DNA from: Cognaticolwellia beringensis | Lineage (GTDB): Bacteria > Pseudomonadota > Gammaproteobacteria > Enterobacterales > Alteromonadaceae | DNA length: 64,000 nt | Direction of reading: 5' to 3' | NCBI RefSeq assembly: GCF_002076895.1 | Contig: NZ_CP020465.1 | Coordinates: 3,472,001 to 3,536,000, forward strand | The notes under the pieces: model-generated | What the model saw: the letters and a program-made list of their open reading frames with translations, nothing else | What the model was told of the DNA's origin: nothing | Database searches by the model: none | In this document: positions 1 through 9,380 of the stretch, piece after piece | Layout: every line of letters begins with the position of its first letter | How positions within the stretch are numbered: position 1 is the stretch's first letter | Made by a program: the position numbers and the translations under genes

Positions 1-229
1 GGAAAGTATTAACGTTAAAATGTTTGTTTTCGCTTTCATTAAATACACCTAAGTTGACTGAGTTTAAAACCTTAAGGTGTGATGCTATCAGATAACTTCC
101 TAATAGGGTGTCGAAAAATTTTGTGATAGCAATTTAAGCACTAATACCGTAAAAATTTTCTTGTAGTCTTTTCGCTGGCAGCGCAAAATTGCCCGCAATT
201 GCGGTGTAAAACTTTTGAGTGCTATAAAA

Positions 230-748
230 ATGAATTTAAAAACTGAACATGTCGTCATAGGGCTAACTGATCCTAAAAGCCCAACAAATGTCGGTGCGGT
301 TATGCGAGCCGCTGGTTGTTATCAAGCGAATGAAGTGCGATATACCGGTGCTAGATATGCCAGAGCTGCAAAGTTTCATACAGATACTAAAGATGCATCA
401 CGTAAAATTCCCTTAAATGCGGTTGAGTCATTAATCAGTAATTTAGCGCCAGAGCAACGTATAGTTTGTGTAGATTTAGTTGAGGGCGCAATACCTTTAC
501 CTGAGTTTGAACATCCAGATAATGCGCTTTATATTTTTGGCCCAGAAGATGGCACCATAGCACAAGAGGTTATCAACCGTGCTGATGCCGTAGTTTATGT
601 GCCAACCATAGGCTGCATGAATTTAGCCGCCAGCGTTAATGTTTTGCTTTACGACCGATTAGCTAAATCAAAGCACGCTATAGTGGGCGACGATTTAATT
701 AAACGCAGCCGAGATACTAATAATACGGTCAGCGTGAAAGCTGGTTAA
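230..748 (+). CDS. TrmH/SpoU-family RNA methyltransferase
   Basis: Predicted SAM-dependent 2'-O-ribose methyltransferase with the trefoil-knot fold, acting on tRNA or rRNA in the cytoplasm. Seen: the three family motifs in order, NVGAVMRAAG near residue 20, FGPEDGTI near 103 and NLAASVNV near 131, within a 172-residue protein that is almost only the catalytic domain. The frame could open at a TTG at 215, but the ATG at 230 gives the usual family start, so I chose it. It stands alone, with the cold-shock gene 278 bases downstream. The substrate cannot be read from the sequence. The family call is secure; the specific target is not. Confidence 0.85.
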   Translation: MNLKTEHVVIGLTDPKSPTNVGAVMRAAGCYQANEVRYTGARYARAAKFHTDTKDASRKIPLNAVESLISNLAPEQRIVCVDLVEGAIPLPEFEHPDNALYIFGPEDGTIAQEVINRADAVVYVPTIGCMNLAASVNVLLYDRLAKSKHAIVGDDLIKRSRDTNNTVSVKAG

Positions 749-846
749 GTCTATGAACAAGCCCGCGGATTAACGAAATTAGCGGACTTAACTTTGTCGC
801 AGAAGTGTTTTTATTTAATATAAAGGAGACTTTTAAATTAAATGGG

Positions 847-1026
847 TTGACTATTGTTAGAAAGTAGATACAATACGTCCCAGCTAGAAAGTAAGACCTA
901 TATTTATGTACAAAGTTTCGAAGTTATATTAGTAAGTAGCTCGTCCTGTTTAATAAGTAATAGCAACACTCTCTGCAACACCGCCTTACTTTTGAGGCAT
1001 CAATTACGAATAAATAGGATAATACA
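847..1026 (+). promoter_or_regulatory. Promoter and long 5' leader of the cold-shock gene
   Basis: A TTGACT at 847-852 and a TACAAT at 869-874, 16 bases apart, form a good sigma-70 promoter. Transcription from about 880 would give a leader of roughly 145 nt before the csp start codon. Long structured leaders are typical of cold-inducible cspA-type genes, so this leader probably acts as a temperature-responsive element. I did not find a clear copy of the E. coli cold box. Confidence 0.55.
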
Positions 1027-1236
1027 ATGTCTAATACAACTACTGGTACAGTAAAATGGTTTAACGAGTCTAAAGGCTTCGGTTTCATCGAGCAAGAGTC
1101 TGGTCCAGACGTTTTCGCACATTTCTCTGCAATCTCTGGCGACGGTTTCAAAACTCTTGCTGAAGGCCAAAAAGTACAGTTTACTGTTACTCAAGGTCAA
1201 AAAGGTCCTCAAGCTGAGAACATCGTAGCACTTTAA
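1027..1236 (+). CDS. Cold-shock protein, CspA family
   Basis: A 69-residue single cold-shock domain protein that binds single-stranded RNA and DNA and acts as an RNA chaperone or transcription antiterminator. Seen: the RNP1 motif KGFGFI and the RNP2 motif VFAHF, the conserved GTVKWFN start and full family length. An AGGA sits 7 bases before the ATG. It is monocistronic: its own promoter and about 145-nt leader lie upstream, and a rho-independent terminator follows. The leader suggests cold induction, although some paralogues in this family are constitutive. Confidence 0.96.
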   Translation: MSNTTTGTVKWFNESKGFGFIEQESGPDVFAHFSAISGDGFKTLAEGQKVQFTVTQGQKGPQAENIVAL

Positions 1237-1282
1237 TTAATATTTCTTAGCTGGCTACGCTAGCTTAAATATTAAATGTGTT

Positions 1283-1314
1283 AAAAAAAGGGGAGACTTA
1301 GTCTGCCCTTTTTT
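1283..1314 (+). terminator. Rho-independent terminator after csp
   Basis: A hairpin with GGGGAGAC pairing to GTCTGCCC (one mismatch) around a TTA loop, flanked by A7 before and T6 after, 50 bases past the csp stop. Confidence 0.85.
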
Positions 1315-1333
1315 GTGCCTGTAAATAAATACA

Positions 1334-2488
1334 ATGTCAGTAATTAATCAATATATACAACTTGTTGCGCAGAACACACTTAAACAAGATGCTGAGCAAT
1401 ACAAAGCCGCCCATGCGTTAGATGAACTGTCGCAAAAATTAATACTCGCACAAGATCAAACATCTTTAGTTTCCACGATAAAAAATCTATTTTCCAAGAA
1501 TAAGCCCATTCAAGGGATCTATTTTCATGGCAGAGTAGGCCGTGGGAAAACCATGCTGATGGATTTATTTTATCAACAGCTCAACATACCCCGTAAGAGA
1601 CGTATTCACTTTCACCACTTTATGGAAAGTGTGCATCAAATGCTGAAAGACTGTAGTGGTAAAGATAATCCCCTAATCTTGATTGCAAAAACGTGGTCTA
1701 CGGAAGTTGATGTACTATGTTTTGATGAATTCTTTGTTAATGATATTGGCGATGCCATGTTATTAGCTGGCTTACTCCGTGCTATGCTTTCAAACGGTAT
1801 AACCTTGATAGCTACGTCAAATTGTCCACCCGATCAGCTCTATAAAAATGGCTTACAACGCGCAAGGTTTTTGCCCACCATTGATGTTATTCACCAGTAT
1901 TGCCAAATTATCTCTATTGACGGGCCGCATGATCATCGATTATTAATGACTGATATCCCAGATCTTAAATATCGAGACTTTTATATTGGCTGTGAAGTAA
2001 AAAGTAACTTCTTATTACATCACTTTACTGAGCTAATTACTGACAATGTTTGCTATAACGACAGCATTATTATTCATGGTAGGGTCGTTAATTTCTTAGC
2101 TTGCAGTGATAAAACTATTTGGTTTGATTTTATGACACTTTGTTCAAGCCCAAGAAGCCAAAGGGATTATATTAAGTTAGCAGATAATTATGCCACAGTG
2201 CTGATAAGTAACGTGCCGCAATTTAGTGGTAAATTAATTCCTGCGGTATTCTCCGGTGTTGAAGATGGTTACCAAAGAAGTGGTGTGGTGATGGGGCAAT
2301 TAAGAGGGCTAGATGATGAGGCTCGACGCTTTATTGCACTTGTCGATGAATTTTACGATAGAGGTATTCGCTTAATTATTGCCGCTGAGGTTGATATTGC
2401 TGAGCTTTATCAAGGCACACAACTTAACTTTGAGTTTGCCCGTTGCCGATCACGATTGTTTGAAATGCAGCGATTAAATTACCTGTAG
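1334..2488 (+). CDS. zapE: Cell division ATPase ZapE (AFG1-like)
   Basis: AFG1/ZapE-type P-loop ATPase of 384 residues. In E. coli ZapE is recruited to the constricting Z-ring and destabilises FtsZ bundles under stress. Seen: Walker A GRVGRGKT at residues 66-73, Walker B VLCFDEF at 127-133 followed by FVNDIGDA, and a sensor-like LIATSN segment. Length fits the family. The ATG at 1334 lies only 20 bases past the csp terminator, with a weak ribosome binding site. In many gammaproteobacteria zapE lies beside rplM-rpsI; here it does not. Confidence 0.9.
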   Translation: MSVINQYIQLVAQNTLKQDAEQYKAAHALDELSQKLILAQDQTSLVSTIKNLFSKNKPIQGIYFHGRVGRGKTMLMDLFYQQLNIPRKRRIHFHHFMESVHQMLKDCSGKDNPLILIAKTWSTEVDVLCFDEFFVNDIGDAMLLAGLLRAMLSNGITLIATSNCPPDQLYKNGLQRARFLPTIDVIHQYCQIISIDGPHDHRLLMTDIPDLKYRDFYIGCEVKSNFLLHHFTELITDNVCYNDSIIIHGRVVNFLACSDKTIWFDFMTLCSSPRSQRDYIKLADNYATVLISNVPQFSGKLIPAVFSGVEDGYQRSGVVMGQLRGLDDEARRFIALVDEFYDRGIRLIIAAEVDIAELYQGTQLNFEFARCRSRLFEMQRLNYL

Positions 2489-2713
2489 CCGTATTTATTT
2501 CCTTAACGCATCCATTGTTAAATTAACCATAAATTTAATTTACTGACTAAATTATGGCCTTATTAGTTTTTTATAAATAAAATATTTATTCTAAACTATT
2601 GATATAAAGGGAGTTATAATTTTGGCATTAGACTTGTAAATAATAACGTTAACAGGTGGTTTGTTGATATTAAAATCGCTCTAGAAACGCTAAATTTATA
2701 AAGGAAGATTAAG

Positions 2714-3517
2714 ATGAAAACATTGATTGCTACAGCACTAATTATCGCAAGTTCAGCGAGTTATGCACACGATAACTCTTTTTCTAGTGAGTCATGTAAT
2801 GTTGACTTAAATGGCGGCATTAATATCAATGCTAAAGAAATCATTTTTTCTAAAAATAAATCGCCACTTTATACCATAACCAACAATGATACTTTGATAA
2901 TCAAAGGCGAAGAAGTTACTTTAACATCCCATCAGAAGTCATTAATACGTGATTATTCAAGCCATATACGTGATGTTGTACCCGAAGTAAAAAGTATCGC
3001 CTTAGATGCAATTGATTTAGCCATTGATGGCGTTAACTTAGCCTTTAACGAGTTGTTAGGTGAAGGGAATAACGTTAGTGCTGATCTCACCACACAATTA
3101 ACGACTATACGTGGTGAAGTTGACGCTGAGTTTAACAAACAAAATAGTTTCTATATTGATGAAGATGGTTTTTCGGGTAAAGATTTCTTTGGTGACGATT
3201 TTGAGCAACGAATTGAGTCTGCAGTAGAAAGTACCATTAAAAATTCTTTAGGGACTTTAATGATTGCGGTTGGCCAAGAAATGCTATTTTCAGGTGGCGA
3301 TATGGATGCATTTGAAACAAAAATGGATGATTTTGGCGAACTTATTGGCAATGAAATGGAAACTCGTAGTGAAGGAATAGAAAAGCGCGGTGAAGCTTTG
3401 TGTCAGTCAATAATGGTGATTGATGAAATGGAAGAGCAATTAAAAGACAGTATCGATGAAATTTCAAATTATAATTTTATCACGGCTAGCTCAAAATCAA
3501 GCCATAATAAGATTTAA
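2714..3517 (+). CDS. YggN-like periplasmic protein (DUF2884)
   Basis: A 267-residue exported protein of the DUF2884 (YggN) family, whose function is unknown. Seen: a signal peptide ending at about residue 18 (SYA-HD), the early CNVDLNGG segment typical of the family, and a mostly helical acidic C-terminal half. A good AAGGAAG ribosome binding site lies 8 bases before the ATG. The gene is followed by a terminator hairpin, so it is probably transcribed alone. Confidence 0.75.
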   Translation: MKTLIATALIIASSASYAHDNSFSSESCNVDLNGGININAKEIIFSKNKSPLYTITNNDTLIIKGEEVTLTSHQKSLIRDYSSHIRDVVPEVKSIALDAIDLAIDGVNLAFNELLGEGNNVSADLTTQLTTIRGEVDAEFNKQNSFYIDEDGFSGKDFFGDDFEQRIESAVESTIKNSLGTLMIAVGQEMLFSGGDMDAFETKMDDFGELIGNEMETRSEGIEKRGEALCQSIMVIDEMEEQLKDSIDEISNYNFITASSKSSHNKI

Positions 3518-3563
3518 ATTATTGTGATCCCTTAGGTTAATAGCTTGCGGGTAGATAACAGAT

Positions 3564-3595
3564 AAAGCGTAGCCTAATTTCGGTTGCGCTTTTTT
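3564..3595 (+). terminator. Terminator after the yggN-like gene
   Basis: AAAGCG pairs with CGCTTT, extended inward by CC/GG, around an AATTT-containing loop and followed by a T run. Confidence 0.6.
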
Positions 3596-3655
3596 ATTGC
3601 CAATGCAACAGCTGCACGTTAAAGTAGCGCCCTCAATAGTCCTGACATACTCTTT

Positions 3656-4426
3656 ATGCACGCTGTACAGCAACTTCACCAATATCGTAAAAGCCTAAGT
3701 ACCACTACCTACAAATCGAGAGGCCAACGAGTGATTCGTTGTGAGTTGTGCCGTTTAGCAAAACCTTTTTGTATTTGCGCCTTGGCACCTAAGGTTAGCT
3801 CGCAAGCCGGATTTTTGATGTTAATGTACGATACTGAAGTATTAAAACCGAGTAATACCGGTAAGTTAATTGCAGATTTGATCCCCGACAGTTTTGCCTT
3901 TCTTTGGTCTAGAACCCAAGTAAACCCTGATATTATCACCTTGTTAAACGATCCTATGTGGCAACCTATGGTGGTTTTTCCAAAAGCTTATGCGGGTGAT
4001 GAACGCGAAATTTTCGATAACAAAATTACGGTTACTTCAGGGAAACGTCCGTTATTTATTATGCTAGATGGGAGTTGGCGAGAAGCTAAAAAAATGTTTC
4101 GCCGCAGTCCTTATTTACAAAACTTGCCTGTGGTGTCATTTACCCCAAAAACACCTCAAGACTCGACCGAGCTTAGCTCACGTTATCAAATTCGTTTAGC
4201 GGCTAATAATACTGAATTAGCGACAGCTGAAGTTGCTGCACAGGTTTTGTCTTTAGCGGGAGAGCAAACTAATGCGGATTTACTCGATCTTTGGTTTGAT
4301 GTTTTTAGTTATCAATATCAGCGCGGCGTTTGCCAAATAAATAAAGCTAATCCAAATGCTGTGGCAGATTACACAGAGTTTGCCAAACTTAATGGCATTA
4401 CTTTGGCAAAAGATATAACTAACTAA
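3656..4426 (+). CDS. DTW-domain tRNA-uridine aminocarboxypropyltransferase
   Basis: Member of the DTW family, whose characterised proteins (TapT, also called TtuA or YfiP) transfer the 3-amino-3-carboxypropyl group of SAM to uridine 47 of tRNA, giving acp3U. Seen: a zinc-type cluster C29-x2-C32 and C39-x-C41, the KPSNTGKLI segment at 64-72, and the signature region LDGSWREAKKM at 137-147. The motif reads D-G-S-W rather than the usual D-x-T-W. Length of 256 fits. No strong ribosome binding site precedes the ATG, so the start is less certain than the frame. Confidence 0.85.
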   Translation: MHAVQQLHQYRKSLSTTTYKSRGQRVIRCELCRLAKPFCICALAPKVSSQAGFLMLMYDTEVLKPSNTGKLIADLIPDSFAFLWSRTQVNPDIITLLNDPMWQPMVVFPKAYAGDEREIFDNKITVTSGKRPLFIMLDGSWREAKKMFRRSPYLQNLPVVSFTPKTPQDSTELSSRYQIRLAANNTELATAEVAAQVLSLAGEQTNADLLDLWFDVFSYQYQRGVCQINKANPNAVADYTEFAKLNGITLAKDITN

Positions 4427-4526
4427 AGCAGTTAATTCTAAAAGCTTAACTTTAAATGCATGAAAACACTGCAGCTAAAGCAAAACTATTTTATAATAAT
4501 GCACATTATAGTAACGAGGTTAATTT

Positions 4527-4964
4527 ATGAAGATATGTGGTGTTGAATTAAAAGGTAACGATGCAATTATTTGTATCATGTCGCGGGAAAATGGGTTGTA
4601 CGACATACCAAATACGCGCGTACAAAAAATTAGTCTTGTTGATGCTGGCGATGCAGAACAAGTTCAAGGTTTTCAGTTTGCTTTTGCCAAACTGATGGAA
4701 GATTACAAAGTTGAAAAAGTAGTGATCAGAGGACGCGCTTTAAAAGGAAAGTTTTCGGGCGGTCCGGTTGGCTTTAAATTAGAAGCCGCTATTCAATTGA
4801 TTAAAGATTTACCCGTGGAAATATTATCGGGTACTTTTATCAAAAAAGCGCTAACACGCAGCCAAGTCGATATTGATTTTCGTGATACCGGTTTAAAGCA
4901 ATATCAGGAAAGTGCATTCGAAACGGTGTTTGCTTTTTTTGAAGGTAGTATGTATTTACAATAA
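4527..4964 (+). CDS. DUF3010 family protein
   Basis: A 145-residue soluble protein that I recognise as DUF3010, a small uncharacterised family of marine gammaproteobacteria. Seen: an N-terminal strand-rich start (MKICGVELKGNDAIICI) that resembles the opening of RNase H/RuvC-like folds, and no signal peptide or membrane segment. The fold remark is inference only. It has its own upstream region and a bidirectional terminator after it that it shares with the convergent peptidase gene. Confidence 0.7.
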   Translation: MKICGVELKGNDAIICIMSRENGLYDIPNTRVQKISLVDAGDAEQVQGFQFAFAKLMEDYKVEKVVIRGRALKGKFSGGPVGFKLEAAIQLIKDLPVEILSGTFIKKALTRSQVDIDFRDTGLKQYQESAFETVFAFFEGSMYLQ

Positions 4965-4987
4965 TATTGCACTGTATTGATAGATTT

Positions 4988-5016
4988 AAAAAGGGTCGCT
5001 ATTTAGCGACCCTTTT
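4988..5016. terminator. Bidirectional terminator
   Basis: A perfect 12-bp stem AAAAGGGTCGCT with its complement around an ATTT loop. The A and T flanks let it work for the DUF3010 gene and for the convergent M3 peptidase gene. Confidence 0.9.
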
Positions 5017-5036
5017 GTATTTATGATGTATAAAAT

Positions 5037-7184
5037 TTACTTACTCGATAAGCCTCGACGCTCAAGTAAAGGTTCTACTTTAGGGTCTTGGCCTCTAAAG
5101 CGACGGTACATAATTGTAGGGTCGTCTGTACCACCACTTTCTAATACATGCTTACGGTATAAGTCAGCGGTTTTTTGATCGAATATGCCATTCTCTTTAA
5201 AAGCTAACCAGGTGTCAGCGTCATAGATATTTGACCATATATAGCCGTAATACCCCGCAGAATAACCACCAGAAAAGATATGTGAGTAATAGCCTGTTTT
5301 ATATCTTGGTGCTATTTGCGCTATCAAACCTATTTCTTTCAAGACATTTTTTTCAAAAGCATTAGCATCTTGCAGCTCAGCTGTTTCTAATGAATGCCAG
5401 CTCATATCAAGCAGTGCTGCAGCTAAATATTCTGTAGTACCAAAACCTTGATTGAATTTTCCTGAAGCTTGAATTTTTTCAACAAGGGCCTGTGGAATAA
5501 CTTCACCGGTTTGATAGTGTTTAGCAAAATTGGCTAAAACTTCCGGCTCTGTCATCCAGTTTTCCATTACTTGTGAAGGATATTCAACATAATCTCTTGG
5601 TAATGATGTACCGGTTTGAGAACGGTAATAGCCATCAGATAATAAGCCTTGAATAGCATGACCAAATTCATGGAATAAGGTTGATGCTTGATCAAAGGTT
5701 AATAGCGTTGGTTTATCGCCAATAGGGCGAGGGTAGTTCAATACGTTGTAAATAATCGGAGTGACATCTTCACCATTCATACGATATTGCTTACGGAAGC
5801 TGCTCATCCAAGCACCACCACGTTTGCTTTCACGTACGTAGTGGTCTGTCATGTAGATACCAATATAACTACCATCTCGATCATACACTTCAAATGTCCG
5901 TACTTCCGGGTGATATTTTGGTAAGTCGTCACGCTCTTTAAAGGTAACACCCCAAAGTTTTTCAGCCGTAAAGAAAACCCCTTTTATTGTCGACTCTAAG
6001 GAGAAATAAGGTTTCGTTTCTGAGGCATCGATATCAAAGCGTTGTTTACGAATTTTTTCAGAGTAATACCACCAATCCCATGCGGCTACTTTGAAGTCGC
6101 CACCTTGAACATCGATCATTTTTTGAATATCTGCCGTCTCTTCTTTTGCACGTTCTAATGCAGCAGGCCAAACTTTATTTAATAATTCAAAAACATTTTC
6201 AGGGGTTTTTGCTGTAGCATTTTCAAGCACAAAATGTGCGTGAGTTTTATACCCTAGCAACTGCGCCTTTTGAAAACGAAGGCTTGCCATTTCGCTAGCG
6301 ATTGCCTGGTTGTTATTAGCGTTATCATTATTACCACGTTGAGTGTAACCTTTATAAATAGTCTCACGTAGTTTACGATTGGTTGAATAAGTTAAAAATG
6401 GATTTTTACTCGGACGATGAGTAGTGAATACCCATTTGCCTTCGTGACCGCGAGCCGTTGCCGTTTCGCTTGCCGCAGCAATGATGTCTGCAGGTAAGCC
6501 ATCAAGGTCAGCTTTATTGTCAATCACCATTTCAAAGCCGTTAGTTTCTGCGAGCAGGTTTTCACCAAACTTTAAACTTAAGCCGCTAAGTTTTTCATTT
6601 AACTCTCGTAATGTTAACTTGTCAGCATCATTTAAGTTAGCACCACCACGAACAAAACCTTTATAGGTTTTTTCTAATAGCCGCTTTTGATCTGTGCGTA
6701 AATCAAACACTTCTTGATTATCATAAACTTCTTTAACGCGCATAAATAAAGCATTGTTCAGCGCTATATCATCACCTAAAGCAGAAAGTTTAGGTGAAAT
6801 TTCTTTTGCTATGGCACGCATTTCTTCATCTGACATGGAGCCAATTAAACCGTAGAAAGTTGTGCTAACTTTATTTAAAAAATCACCAGACTTTTCCATC
6901 GCCACAAGAGTGTTTTCAAAAGTAGGGCGTGATCTAACTCGTGTAATTGCTTCTATTTCAAGCTTTTTTTGTGCAATGCCGTGATAAAAAGCGGGTAAAT
7001 AGTCACTCTTTTTAATTTTATTAAATGGGGGTATGCCATGAGGCGTATCGTACTCAGAAAAAAATGGATTGTTTGCGGTGCTTTCTACTTGCTCTACTTT
7101 TGCGACATCAGTTGCTGCAATATTTTGCTGACAACCGGCTAATGCAATGGCAATTGCCAATGGTGCGAGATAGCGAATTTTCAT
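5037..7184 (-). CDS. M3 family oligopeptidase lipoprotein (Dcp-like)
   Basis: Zinc metallopeptidase of family M3 (peptidyl-dipeptidase Dcp / oligopeptidase A type), which trims short peptides. Seen: HEFGH at residues 505-509 in the family signature FHEFGHAIQG, a full-length M3 domain (715 residues), and a lipoprotein signal ending LAGC with the lipid-accepting cysteine at residue 18. The lipobox places it on a membrane facing the periplasm, whereas E. coli Dcp is soluble. It probably digests imported peptides, alongside the M49-like, S8 and S9 peptidases of this window. Confidence 0.92.
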   Translation of the reverse strand: MKIRYLAPLAIAIALAGCQQNIAATDVAKVEQVESTANNPFFSEYDTPHGIPPFNKIKKSDYLPAFYHGIAQKKLEIEAITRVRSRPTFENTLVAMEKSGDFLNKVSTTFYGLIGSMSDEEMRAIAKEISPKLSALGDDIALNNALFMRVKEVYDNQEVFDLRTDQKRLLEKTYKGFVRGGANLNDADKLTLRELNEKLSGLSLKFGENLLAETNGFEMVIDNKADLDGLPADIIAAASETATARGHEGKWVFTTHRPSKNPFLTYSTNRKLRETIYKGYTQRGNNDNANNNQAIASEMASLRFQKAQLLGYKTHAHFVLENATAKTPENVFELLNKVWPAALERAKEETADIQKMIDVQGGDFKVAAWDWWYYSEKIRKQRFDIDASETKPYFSLESTIKGVFFTAEKLWGVTFKERDDLPKYHPEVRTFEVYDRDGSYIGIYMTDHYVRESKRGGAWMSSFRKQYRMNGEDVTPIIYNVLNYPRPIGDKPTLLTFDQASTLFHEFGHAIQGLLSDGYYRSQTGTSLPRDYVEYPSQVMENWMTEPEVLANFAKHYQTGEVIPQALVEKIQASGKFNQGFGTTEYLAAALLDMSWHSLETAELQDANAFEKNVLKEIGLIAQIAPRYKTGYYSHIFSGGYSAGYYGYIWSNIYDADTWLAFKENGIFDQKTADLYRKHVLESGGTDDPTIMYRRFRGQDPKVEPLLERRGLSSK

Positions 7185-7504
7185 TAAATGACCTGCTTAG
7201 TTTCTACCCAGAGGGCTGATAAGATTTATTCAAAGTGATATATCACGATGAAGCTGTTACTGATTCTATGTTGCACTCGACATAGGTACAAGCGCATGAT
7301 TAAAAAATTCGATGAGTGGTTCGTTATCGACGTTAAAAGCCTACTAATAGTGAGAAATATGTAGCGATTAAATATCATTTAACTATGGTGTACATGTGCA
7401 TGATTAAAAAACACTCGACAAGGTGTTTGATAGTTTATAAAGTTATATACGATTTCTTTCGTATATTCTGGCGTCAATGGAATTTATTACATAAGGATTT
7501 GAAA
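7185..7504. other. Intergenic, no gene seen
   Basis: A 320-base divergent region between the M3 peptidase and the TPR lipoprotein gene; it must hold both promoters. A short phrase GCATGATTAAAAAA occurs twice (near 7294 and 7398). I see no RNA gene or clear operator. Confidence 0.5.
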
Positions 7505-8659
7505 ATGAAATATATAAAATATATGCCGATTTATCTACTTTTAGCGTGTTTAGGTTGCACGAGTGTTGAGCGTGAAGAAGAGCAGAACACAAGAGTTGAC
7601 TTGAATACGAGTTTATTTCCAGCAGATATACCGGTAGTGTCTGAAGCGGATCTATTTGCACTAACTGAGCAACAGCAACAAGAATTTTTAAATTTTTATC
7701 AGCAACGAATAGCGAAAGGTTATTTGCCACATGAAGGCGTTCAACACTTTTTAGTCAGTCACTTATCTAACTTTACTTATTACGGGAAAACTCATACAGC
7801 GAGTGAAGCAATGACTAAAAATAGCGGTAATTGTATGAGTTTAGCGGTATTAACCACAGCGTTTTCTCGACTCGTTGGAGTTGATATGGACTACCAAAAA
7901 ATGCACTCGTTACCTATTTATGAAAAGCACGGTAACGTTATTCTGTCGTCAAGTCATGTGCAGTCTTTGTTGTATGATCCTAGTTTTGTCGCTGAAGATG
8001 ATTACATTTACCTTAACCGTCCCGCGATAGTTATCGATTACTTTCCTCAAGACGATAATATTCGCTCAAAAAAGGTAAATTCTAATAAATTTTTGGCAAT
8101 GTATTATGTCAATAGAGCGGCTGAATTTTATCTTAGCAAAGACTTCGAAAGTGCGTTTTCTTATGCAAAACATGCTTATTTATTAGATGAAAACAATGTT
8201 TCATCGATTAACTTATTGGCTTTACTGCATAAGAAAAAAGGCGATGAAGAAAGTGCAGAACGTTTGTATTTAGCGGCAATGGCAAGTAGTGATGTTAATA
8301 TCAGCGTTTTAGATAATTATGTTAACTTATTGATTAAACAAGGTAAGCTAACAGAAGCACAAGAGATTAAATCTCGTATTGAGAATATTTATGATCCTAA
8401 TCCGTATCACTGGCTTGAAAAAGCCCAATTAGCGAGATATAAAAGTGAATATGATGATGCTGTACGCTTTTATCGTAAGGTGATTAAGCTAGCCCCCTAT
8501 GTTAAGCAAGCTTATTTTGAATTGCATGAGGTTTATCTTTTGCAAAATGATAAACAACAAGCAATTTCAATTTTGGAAAAAGCACTTCCTTGGTTACATG
8601 AGCCAAAGAAAAAGCGTCAGTATAAAAAACAATTATATCAATTAAGCGCTGCTAGTTAA
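7505..8659 (+). CDS. TPR-repeat lipoprotein with transglutaminase-like segment
   Basis: A 384-residue predicted lipoprotein: the signal segment ends LACLGC, with the cysteine near residue 18. The N-terminal half contains NSGNCMSLAVLTTAFSR followed by a conserved His region, which resembles the Cys-His core of transglutaminase-like domains. The C-terminal half has tandem TPR-like helices (for example AAEFYLSKDFESAFSYAKHA and ARYKSEYDDAVRFYRKVI). The frame is open from 7385, but the ATG at 7505 has an AAGGA site before it and gives the signal peptide, so I start there. Substrate or partner is unknown. Confidence 0.75.
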   Translation: MKYIKYMPIYLLLACLGCTSVEREEEQNTRVDLNTSLFPADIPVVSEADLFALTEQQQQEFLNFYQQRIAKGYLPHEGVQHFLVSHLSNFTYYGKTHTASEAMTKNSGNCMSLAVLTTAFSRLVGVDMDYQKMHSLPIYEKHGNVILSSSHVQSLLYDPSFVAEDDYIYLNRPAIVIDYFPQDDNIRSKKVNSNKFLAMYYVNRAAEFYLSKDFESAFSYAKHAYLLDENNVSSINLLALLHKKKGDEESAERLYLAAMASSDVNISVLDNYVNLLIKQGKLTEAQEIKSRIENIYDPNPYHWLEKAQLARYKSEYDDAVRFYRKVIKLAPYVKQAYFELHEVYLLQNDKQQAISILEKALPWLHEPKKKRQYKKQLYQLSAAS

Positions 8660-8750
8660 TTTTTACTCAACTATCTCAAGTTCTTCAAATGATGTGTTAT
8701 TTCCCATATTTATAATTCATTATAGGGATTAACTTTACGGTTTGACCTTG

Positions 8751-9266
8751 TTATTTAACTAACTCTTTAACCGCTAGTTCAAGGCGAGGGTCTGAAGTAT
8801 CAGAACTAGTATATTTGAATATTACTTGCTTGTGCTTATTGATGAAATAAGTGGTAGGAGTACCCTTTACTCCATAAAGCATGGCGACTTCATCGCCGTT
8901 AACTGCAGTAGGGAAGCTATAGCCTCGTGCGGCTAGCTCATCTTGCGGTAGAGCGCCGTCATCTTCATTAAAACTAATGGCAACAAGTTTCACACCTTGG
9001 TGTTGATATTTTCTCTCAAGCTCAACAAGTTTAGGTTGTAGTACTTTACAATAAGGGCACCAAGTCGCCCAAAAATGTAAAATTGTCGCTTTCCCGTCTA
9101 ATTGAGCTGAAGATATAACGTCTCCAGATTGGGTTTTAAGTTCCCACTCGGGTGCTTGCGGGGCAACTGATTTAATTTCTTCTGCATTAACATTAATTGA
9201 AAAAATAGTTAATGCAAGTAATGTGACCGGGATGAGCTTTTTGCTAAAGGTTTGTAAATAAATCAA
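8751..9266 (-). CDS. TlpA-like periplasmic thioredoxin
   Basis: A 171-residue exported thiol-disulfide oxidoreductase of the TlpA/ResA type. Seen: a signal peptide ending near residue 28 (VNA-EE), the active site WCPYC with cysteines at 70 and 73, and the cis-proline loop GTPTTYF. Such proteins keep periplasmic cysteines reduced, often for cytochrome c maturation, but no cytochrome genes lie beside it, so its partner is unknown. It is convergent with the upstream TPR lipoprotein gene, and no clear terminator separates them. Confidence 0.9.
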   Translation of the reverse strand: MIYLQTFSKKLIPVTLLALTIFSINVNAEEIKSVAPQAPEWELKTQSGDVISSAQLDGKATILHFWATWCPYCKVLQPKLVELERKYQHQGVKLVAISFNEDDGALPQDELAARGYSFPTAVNGDEVAMLYGVKGTPTTYFINKHKQVIFKYTSSDTSDPRLELAVKELVK

Positions 9267-9380
9267 TTGGGTTACCCATGAAATAAATGATGTCGTATCT
9301 CAATTGACCTAGTAAAGTGGATTATCGTTTCAAAAAAGTTTAGTTATTTTACTTTAGTTAATTTAATTACATTAGTTATG

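Noticed and set aside
854..1054. A 66-codon open frame in the csp leader
   Set aside because: It overlaps the csp start in another frame, has no ribosome binding site or domain, and falls in the expected untranslated leader.
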